From DASQUK01 sp050744525 (lineage in GTDB: Bacteria; Actinomycetota; Acidimicrobiia; Acidimicrobiales; VFJN01): a stretch of DNA of 11,574 nucleotides. The DNA lies in the NCBI GenBank assembly GCA_050744525.1, contig JBOGHG010000121.1, positions 1-11,574 of the forward strand. Direction: 5' to 3'. Numbering within the stretch: position 1 is the first letter of the stretch; the number at the start of each line of letters is the position of its first letter. The notes under the pieces are model-generated. The model was not told where the DNA came from. It saw only the letters and a list, made by a program, of their open reading frames with translations, and searched no databases. Positions 6,973 through 11,574 of this stretch are shown piece after piece. Made by a program: the position numbers and the translations under genes.

Positions 6973-8892
6973 CTACGTCTCCTGGGTTTGTCCGCGCGGC
7001 CAGAACCAGCCCATGAACGACGCACCGCTCGCCAGGACGGCGGCGACCGCCAGCGCCCAGATGTCGAGCAGCACGGCGTACGCCAGGGTCAGCAGCGCCA
7101 ACGACAGCAGGAACGGCCACACCGACGCGTGGGGCATGTGCACGATCGCCTGGGGGTGGGCGTCGAGCATGCTGGTCGACAGGGTGAGGTGGCCGCCCGT
7201 CAGCGGCCGGCCCCCGCCCTCGGGCGCCTGCGGGCCGTCGACCAGCTCGGGCTGGTCCCACATCGGCTCCCGGGAGCGGACGGTCGGGACGGTCACGAAG
7301 TTGTAGTGGGCCGGCGGCGACGAGGCGTACCACTCCAACGTCTCGCCGCGCCACGGGTCGTTGCCCGCCGGCTCGCCCCGGGTCCGGCTCCAGAACCAGT
7401 TGACGATCGTGACCAGGATCCCGGCGGCCAGCATGAAGGCGCCGATGCTGGATGCCAGGTTGTAGCCGTCCCAGCCCAGGTCGGCGTCGTAGGTGTAGAC
7501 GCGCCGGGGCATGCCGAACAGGCCGAGCAGGTGCTGGGGGAAGAACGCCAGGTTGAACCCGACGAACATCAGCCAGAAGCTGACCTTCCCCCAGCGGTCG
7601 TCGAGCAACCGTCCCGTCATCTTCGGTCCCCAGTGGTAGATGGCCCCGAAGATCGGGAACACGGCGGCGCCCACGAGCACGTAGTGCAGGTGGGCGACCA
7701 CGAAGTACGAGTCGTGCACCGCCTGGTCGAACGGCACCGCTGCGAACATCACCCCGGTGACCCCGCCGACGACGAAGATGAAGATGAACCCCAGGACGAA
7801 CAGCAGGGGCGTGCGCAGGACGGGCCGCCCGGCGACCAGCGTGGCCAGCCAGGCGAACACCTGGATGGAGCTGGGGATGGCCACCATGAAGCTGGCCAGC
7901 GAGATGAACCCGAAGGTGATGCTGGGCAGGCCCACGGTGAACATGTGGTGGACCCACACGCCGAACCCGATCAGCGCCACCGCCAGCTCGCCGATGACGA
8001 TGTACGTGTAGCCCACGATGGGTCGGCGCACCCAGGTGGGGATGATCGCCGAGGCGATGCCGAACCCGGGAAGGGCAACGATGTACACCTCGGGGTGGCC
8101 GAAGATCCAGAACAGGTGCTGCCACAGCAGCGGATCGCCGCCCCCGTCGGCGTCGTAGAAGTGGAAGCCGAACTTGCGATCCAGCAGCAGCAGCACCGAG
8201 GCCAGCGTGAGCGCCGGCAGCGCGAACACGATCTGCAGCGCCATCGCCATTTCGCCCCACACGAAGATGGGGATGCGGTTGATGATCATCCCCGGGGCCC
8301 GCAGCTTGAGGATCGTGACGATGAAGTTGATGGCCCCGCCGGTGCTGGAGATGCCGAGGAAGATCAGGCCCAGCGCGTAGTAGTCGATGTTGATCGCCGG
8401 GTTGAACGCCTCCCCGGCGAGCGGCACGTAGTTGAACCAGCCGGCGTTGGGCGCCCGCCCCACGAGGAACGACGAGTACAGGAAGGTGCCGGCCGCCAGC
8501 AGCGTCCAGTAGCCGAAGGCGTTGAGCCGCGGGAAGGCCATGTCCCGGGCGCCGATCATCAGCGGGACGAAGTAGTTGCCGAAGCCCGACAGCACCGGCA
8601 TGGCGAACAGGAACATCATGGTGGCGCCGTGCATCGAGAACAGCTGGTTGAACGCCTCGGGCCCGAGAACGTCGAGGTCGGGGCCCGCCAGCTGCAGCCG
8701 GATCAGCAGCGACTCGATGCCGCCGGCCACGAAGAAGGCCATCCCGGTGTAGAAGTAGCGGAGCCCGATCCGCTTGTGGTCCACCGTGCCGAGCCACGAC
8801 CCCAGGCCCGCCGGCTCCTGCCATGCCTCATCGAGTTGCTCGGCGATGGTCGCCGGGGCGGGCGGCGCCTCGGGGACCACGGTCGTCGCCAC
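6973..8892 (-). CDS. ctaD: Cytochrome c oxidase subunit I (heme a / heme a3-CuB), A1-like, with C-terminal two-helix extension
   Basis: This 639-residue catalytic subunit reduces O2 and pumps protons. Metal ligands are complete: H88 and H403 (heme a), H401 (heme a3), and H266, H315, H316 (CuB), with Y270 placed for the His-Tyr crosslink in G-H-P-E-V-Y. D-pathway residues N106, D117, N124 and E268 are present, so it reads as family A1. The K-pathway lysine (K362 in Rhodobacter numbering) is replaced by Q344 in P-S-S-I-Q-V-F-A-W. The spacing from H316 is 28 residues, the same as from Rhodobacter H334, so the alignment is secure. The Mg-site pair H393-D394 is kept. After the twelve-helix core, a ~90-residue loop leads to two extra helices (about 590-631), perhaps a fused subunit IV. 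The GTG start at 8892 has GGAG with a 7-base spacer and follows ctaC by 4 bases. Confidence 0.98.
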   Translation of the reverse strand: MATTVVPEAPPAPATIAEQLDEAWQEPAGLGSWLGTVDHKRIGLRYFYTGMAFFVAGGIESLLIRLQLAGPDLDVLGPEAFNQLFSMHGATMMFLFAMPVLSGFGNYFVPLMIGARDMAFPRLNAFGYWTLLAAGTFLYSSFLVGRAPNAGWFNYVPLAGEAFNPAINIDYYALGLIFLGISSTGGAINFIVTILKLRAPGMIINRIPIFVWGEMAMALQIVFALPALTLASVLLLLDRKFGFHFYDADGGGDPLLWQHLFWIFGHPEVYIVALPGFGIASAIIPTWVRRPIVGYTYIVIGELAVALIGFGVWVHHMFTVGLPSITFGFISLASFMVAIPSSIQVFAWLATLVAGRPVLRTPLLFVLGFIFIFVVGGVTGVMFAAVPFDQAVHDSYFVVAHLHYVLVGAAVFPIFGAIYHWGPKMTGRLLDDRWGKVSFWLMFVGFNLAFFPQHLLGLFGMPRRVYTYDADLGWDGYNLASSIGAFMLAAGILVTIVNWFWSRTRGEPAGNDPWRGETLEWYASSPPAHYNFVTVPTVRSREPMWDQPELVDGPQAPEGGGRPLTGGHLTLSTSMLDAHPQAIVHMPHASVWPFLLSLALLTLAYAVLLDIWALAVAAVLASGASFMGWFWPRGQTQET

Positions 8893-8896
8893 GGCT

Positions 8897-10015
8897 CTAC
8901 TCCAGCTCCATCAGGTAGGCGACCACGGCGTCGACCTCCCGGGGGCTCAGCTCGGTCGGCGGCATGCTCACGCCGAGCTTGTCGTCCTGGGGGTCGGTGA
9001 TGAAGTCGTCCAGGTTGGCGGCTGTCAAGGGGATCAGGCCTGCGCCGATCGTCTCGCGGTCGGCGAGGTGGGTCAGGTCCGGCCCGAGTGTGCCGTCCGC
9101 CGAGGTTCCCCGGATGGCGTGGCACCCGGCGCACGACGAGGCCGCGAAGATCTCGGCCCCCTCCCGGGCCTCGCCGGTCTCGGGTTCGGCCGCCGGCTCG
9201 GCCTCCCGCTCGAGCCAGTCCTCGAACTCCTCTGGCTGCAACGCCACGACCTCGAACTCCATGTGGGCGTGCTGGAGGCCGCAGAACTCCGCGCACTGGC
9301 CCCGGAACCGGCCGGCACGGTCGGCCACCAGCCACAGCCGGTTCGTGGTGCCCGGGATGTGGTCCATCTTGACCTGCAGCTCCGGCACCCAGAAGCTGTG
9401 GATCACGTCCGCCGTCGGCAGGGCCAGCTCCACCGTCTCCCCCGCTGGAACGCGGATCTCGTTGGCCGTGACGACCCCGTCCGGGTACCGGACCTCCCAC
9501 CACCAGGTGTGGGCCACGACCTCGACCTCGAGGACCGGCTCCTCCGGGGGGTCGGCCAGATCGTTGAAGACCCCCAGCGAGAACGCGAACGTCCCTGCCA
9601 GGATGCCGCCTGGCACCACCACCCCGGCGATGACCACGAACCGGTCGCCCCACGGGACCGGGCGGGTGTCGACGCCATGGCGGTCGCGCTCGCTGCCATC
9701 GTTGCCGCCGGTGTCGGCACGCCGGCGCCGCACCGTCGCGACGATGAGGAACGCCGTCACCACGGCGACCACCACCGCCGAGATCCAGAAGAGCACCCAC
9801 CACAGGTCCTCGACCCGCCGGCCGGCATCCGAGCTGGGATCGAGGACCGACGGTGAGTCCTCGCCGCAGGCGGTCGAGAGGGCGGCCGTCGCCACCACCA
9901 CCGGAACCAACAACCGTCGTCGGCCCCAGGACCGCCGGGACACCGGGGCGCGCGGCGGCGTGTTGCCGGCTGCGCCGGACGCCACCTCGCGCGGTCTGCC
10001 TTCCCGGCCTTTCAC
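8897..10015 (-). CDS. ctaC: Cytochrome c oxidase subunit II with fused cytochrome c domain (caa3 type)
   Basis: This 372-residue subunit II receives electrons and passes them through CuA to subunit I. A basic N-terminus and hydrophobic segment end at C50, a possible lipoprotein Cys. Two membrane helices follow (71-95 and 126-150), then a cupredoxin domain with a complete CuA site: H206, C241, E243, C245, H249 and M252. The aromatic W-W-W stretch at 171-173 fits the electron-entry region. A C-terminal cytochrome c domain carries C-A-G-C-H (295-299) and a probable axial M351 in S-M-P-P, making this a caa3-type subunit. GTG at 10015 is chosen because AAGGAGG lies 10023-10029 with ideal spacing; the longer reading from 10084 adds 23 unlikely residues and skips this site. 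It is the first gene of the operon and diverges from the dehydrogenase gene. Confidence 0.97.
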   Translation of the reverse strand: MKGREGRPREVASGAAGNTPPRAPVSRRSWGRRRLLVPVVVATAALSTACGEDSPSVLDPSSDAGRRVEDLWWVLFWISAVVVAVVTAFLIVATVRRRRADTGGNDGSERDRHGVDTRPVPWGDRFVVIAGVVVPGGILAGTFAFSLGVFNDLADPPEEPVLEVEVVAHTWWWEVRYPDGVVTANEIRVPAGETVELALPTADVIHSFWVPELQVKMDHIPGTTNRLWLVADRAGRFRGQCAEFCGLQHAHMEFEVVALQPEEFEDWLEREAEPAAEPETGEAREGAEIFAASSCAGCHAIRGTSADGTLGPDLTHLADRETIGAGLIPLTAANLDDFITDPQDDKLGVSMPPTELSPREVDAVVAYLMELE

Positions 10016-10022
10016 GGGTGCC

Positions 10023-10045
10023 CCTCCTTGCCGGCGGCTGCAAGG
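10023..10045 (-). promoter_or_regulatory. ctaC ribosome binding site overlapped by a hairpin
   Basis: On the transcribed (minus) strand AAGGAGG (10029-10023) is a strong Shine-Dalgarno 7 bases before the GTG once its trailing G is counted. Immediately upstream, CCTTGC (10045-10040) is the exact reverse complement of GCAAGG (10031-10026), with an 8-base loop. The 3' arm of this 6-bp stem covers the first part of the Shine-Dalgarno. If it forms in the mRNA it would partly hide the ribosome site of the whole operon's first gene. The Shine-Dalgarno is certain; the regulatory role is inference. Confidence 0.6.
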
Positions 10046-10188
10046 CGTGCTCCCCCCAGTTCGCAGGGTAAAACATCGCCCCACCGATGGCGACCCCTCG
10101 TTCAGGCCTTCAGACGCGGTGCGCCTGGCGGGGAGGAGCGGCTACGCGACCGCCGTCGTCGCTGCCCCGGGACCGGACGACCCCGCGG

Positions 10189-10195
10189 AAGGAGG
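10189..10195 (+). promoter_or_regulatory. Ribosome binding site of the fused dehydrogenase gene
   Basis: AAGGAGG lies 4 bases before ATG at 10200. The spacing is on the short side, but the site decides this start over the next in-frame ATG at 10215 and over the longer open frame running upstream. The encoded N-terminus, M-R-G-A-A-M-Y-A-P-G-D-V, also fits zinc alcohol dehydrogenases. Confidence 0.75.
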
Positions 10196-10199
10196 CCAC

Positions 10200-11462
10200 A
10201 TGCGTGGAGCCGCGATGTACGCCCCTGGCGACGTCCGGGTCGAAGAGCGCGACGACCCGAGGATCGTCGAACCGACCGACGCGATCATCCGCCTGTCCGC
10301 CACCTGCGTCTGCGGGTCGGACCTGTGGCCCTATCGGGGCATCGAGACCCTCGAGTGGCCGGCGCCGATGGGTCACGAGTACGTCGGCATCGTCGAGGAC
10401 GTCGGCAGCGCCGTCACCTCGATCAAGCCCGGCCAGTCCGTGATCGGCTCGTTCTGGGCGTCGGACAACACCTGCGAGATCTGCCAGGCCGGCTACCAGA
10501 GCTCGTGCGTGCACCGGGTGCTCATGGGCACCATCGGAACGCAGGCCGAGCTCGCCCGGGTGCCGCTCGCCGACGGCACGCTGGTGGCCACCCCCGATGT
10601 GCCGCCGGCGGACCTGGTCCCGAGCTTCCTGGCCGCCTCCGACGTGTTGGGTACCGGTTGGTTCGCCGCGGTCGCCGCGGGGGCCGGCCCGGGCAAGACC
10701 GTCGCCGTGGTCGGTGACGGCGCCGTCGGCCTGCTCCCGGTGCTGGCCGCGCGGCAGCTCGGCGCGGAGCGGATCGCCGCCATGAGCCGCCACGAGCCAC
10801 GGCAGCAGCTCGCCCGCCACTTCGGCGCCACGGACATCGTCGAGGAGCGGGGCGACGAGGGTGTCGCCAGGATCAAGGACCTCACCGACGGCCTCGGCGC
10901 CCACTCGGTGATCGAGGCGGTCGGCACCCAGGAGTCGATGTTGCAAGCCATCCGCTCCACCCGACCGGGTGGGCACGTCGGCTACGTCGGCGTCACCCAC
11001 GACGTGCAGCTACCGGGGGATGAGCTGTTCTTCTCCCATGACACCAACCTCCGCGGCGTCTTCCTGTGCATGAAGCACGAGATCCCCCTCATGCTCGAGC
11101 ACGGAGGCGGCGGCGCGATCGTCAACACCTCATCCGGCGCCGGCGTCAAGGGCTTCGCAGGAGGAGCCGCATATGGCGCCTCCAAGTTCGGCGTCATCGG
11201 GCTCACCAAGTGCGCGGCGCTCGACTACGCCGCGTCTGGCATCCGGATCAACGCCATCTGCCCCGGGATCATCGACACCGAGATGATCGAGCGATTCACC
11301 GGCGGCACGACCGAAGGACGCGCAGCCGTCATCGGGCAGGAACCGATCGGCCGCATGGGCGCGCCCGAGGAGATCGCCGCAGCCGTGCTCTGGCTGTCCT
11401 CGAACGACGCGGCCTTCGCCATCGGCCACGCCCTCGTCGTCGACGGCGGCCAGACGGTGTAG
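10200..11462 (+). CDS. Chimeric oxidoreductase: zinc-type alcohol dehydrogenase (MDR) N-terminal part fused to C-terminal half of a short-chain dehydrogenase (SDR)
   Basis: This 420-residue protein has two unrelated halves. Residues 1-280 are a medium-chain zinc alcohol dehydrogenase. They have C38 in C-G-S-D, the G-H-E motif at 58-60, a structural-zinc-like loop with C92, C95 and C103 (a D at the first Cys place), a GroES-like fold, and a nucleotide-binding G-D-G-A-V-G at 172-177. The last ~65 residues expected of that family are missing after L-F-F-S-H (276-280). From D281 on, the sequence is the distal half of a classical SDR: N283 in N-L-R-G, S311/S312, Y325-G-A-S-K329, the N-x-x-x-P-G at 351-356, and an ending V-D-G-G-Q. 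The SDR Gly-rich cofactor motif and NNAG are absent. The frame is intact, with normal GC-rich codons throughout. It may be a deletion-born fusion of adjacent genes, a non-functional relic, a working novel enzyme, or an assembly chimera. Substrate is unknown. Confidence 0.9.
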   Translation: MRGAAMYAPGDVRVEERDDPRIVEPTDAIIRLSATCVCGSDLWPYRGIETLEWPAPMGHEYVGIVEDVGSAVTSIKPGQSVIGSFWASDNTCEICQAGYQSSCVHRVLMGTIGTQAELARVPLADGTLVATPDVPPADLVPSFLAASDVLGTGWFAAVAAGAGPGKTVAVVGDGAVGLLPVLAARQLGAERIAAMSRHEPRQQLARHFGATDIVEERGDEGVARIKDLTDGLGAHSVIEAVGTQESMLQAIRSTRPGGHVGYVGVTHDVQLPGDELFFSHDTNLRGVFLCMKHEIPLMLEHGGGGAIVNTSSGAGVKGFAGGAAYGASKFGVIGLTKCAALDYAASGIRINAICPGIIDTEMIERFTGGTTEGRAAVIGQEPIGRMGAPEEIAAAVLWLSSNDAAFAIGHALVVDGGQTV

Positions 11463-11493
11463 TCAGACCACACTCAGCGGCGGCCCCGCAGTC

Positions 11494-11509
11494 CAGTGCT
11501 GCGGCACTG
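11494..11509 (+). terminator. Weak hairpin downstream of the fused dehydrogenase gene
   Basis: CAGTGC (11494-11499) and GCACTG (11504-11509) form a 6-bp stem with a 4-base loop, about 30 bases past the stop. An alternative stem CCGCAG/CTGCGG (11486-11491 with 11499-11504) competes with it. Only two T follow, so intrinsic termination is doubtful. Confidence 0.3.
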
Positions 11510-11526
11510 TTCGCCTCCATCCGGCC

Positions 11527-11550
11527 AAGCCGTGCCTACAAAGGCGGCTT
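11527..11550 (+). terminator. Possible terminator hairpin at the right end
   Basis: AAGCC (11527-11531) pairs with GGCTT (11546-11550) and GCCT (11534-11537) with AGGC (11542-11545), giving nine base pairs with a 2-base bulge and an ACAA loop. One further T follows, then TCC. The fold is reasonable but lacks a real T-tract, so it is only a candidate. Confidence 0.3.
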
Positions 11551-11574
11551 TCCAGCGGAAGGTCAGAGTCCTAG

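Noticed and set aside
6385..9000. An 871-codon plus-strand frame antisense to ctaD and ctaE.
   Set aside because: It is extremely rich in Arg, Gly, His, Gln and Pro with no domain, a typical antisense shadow of GC-rich coding sequence.
10046..10199. Promoter elements for the divergent pair, for example TACCCT on the minus strand near 10066-10071.
   Set aside because: No -35-like hexamer lies at proper spacing, so I cannot support a promoter call on either strand.
1..11574. CRISPR arrays, tRNA or rRNA genes, insertion-sequence ends, defence or toxin-antitoxin modules.
   Set aside because: I looked for regularly spaced repeats, transposase motifs and structured RNA signatures and saw none. 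The HNH protein is the only possible mobile-element-related gene.

Overview
The window is high-GC DNA, roughly 70% G+C by eye, with many GTG starts, tight 4-base GTGA gene junctions, a DUF222/13E12-type HNH endonuclease, and a cta-qcr respiratory cluster ending in the order qcrC-qcrA-qcrB. Together these point to an actinobacterium (Actinomycetota). A deep-branching class such as Acidimicrobiia is plausible, but that is inference and not shown by any marker gene here.

Left part (1-1744): one plus-strand gene for a DUF222-HNH nuclease family protein (273-1577). About 270 bases precede it in which I can call nothing. A short gap (1578-1744) separates it from the convergent respiratory operon. 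It contains only a weak 5-bp hairpin (TGCCG/CGGCA, 1683-1698) and no convincing terminator.

Central part (1745-10015, minus strand, transcribed right to left): an uninterrupted eight-gene operon covering the end of the aerobic respiratory chain. The order is ctaC (oxidase subunit II with a CuA site and a fused cytochrome c domain), ctaD (subunit I), ctaE (subunit III), an unassigned small membrane protein, ctaG (copper-delivery/assembly factor), qcrC (di-heme cytochrome c), qcrA (Rieske Fe-S protein) and qcrB (cytochrome b). All junctions are within about 10 bases or overlap, so the genes are probably co-transcribed and translationally coupled. Electrons would pass from menaquinol through QcrB and QcrA to QcrC, then to the subunit II heme c and CuA, and finally to heme a and the heme a3/CuB site where O2 is reduced. 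Oddities are a Gln in place of the K-channel Lys in subunit I, a C-terminal two-helix extension on subunit I, a soluble C-terminal domain on cytochrome b, and c-type hemes on both the bc complex and the oxidase.

Right part (10200-11574, plus strand, divergent from the operon): one 420-residue gene whose first ~280 residues are a zinc-type medium-chain alcohol dehydrogenase and whose last ~139 residues are the C-terminal half of a short-chain dehydrogenase, joined in frame. This chimera is the most unusual object in the window. The 184-base divergent intergenic region holds the ribosome binding sites of both genes and a hairpin overlapping the ctaC Shine-Dalgarno. The last 112 bases contain no gene, only two weak hairpins.
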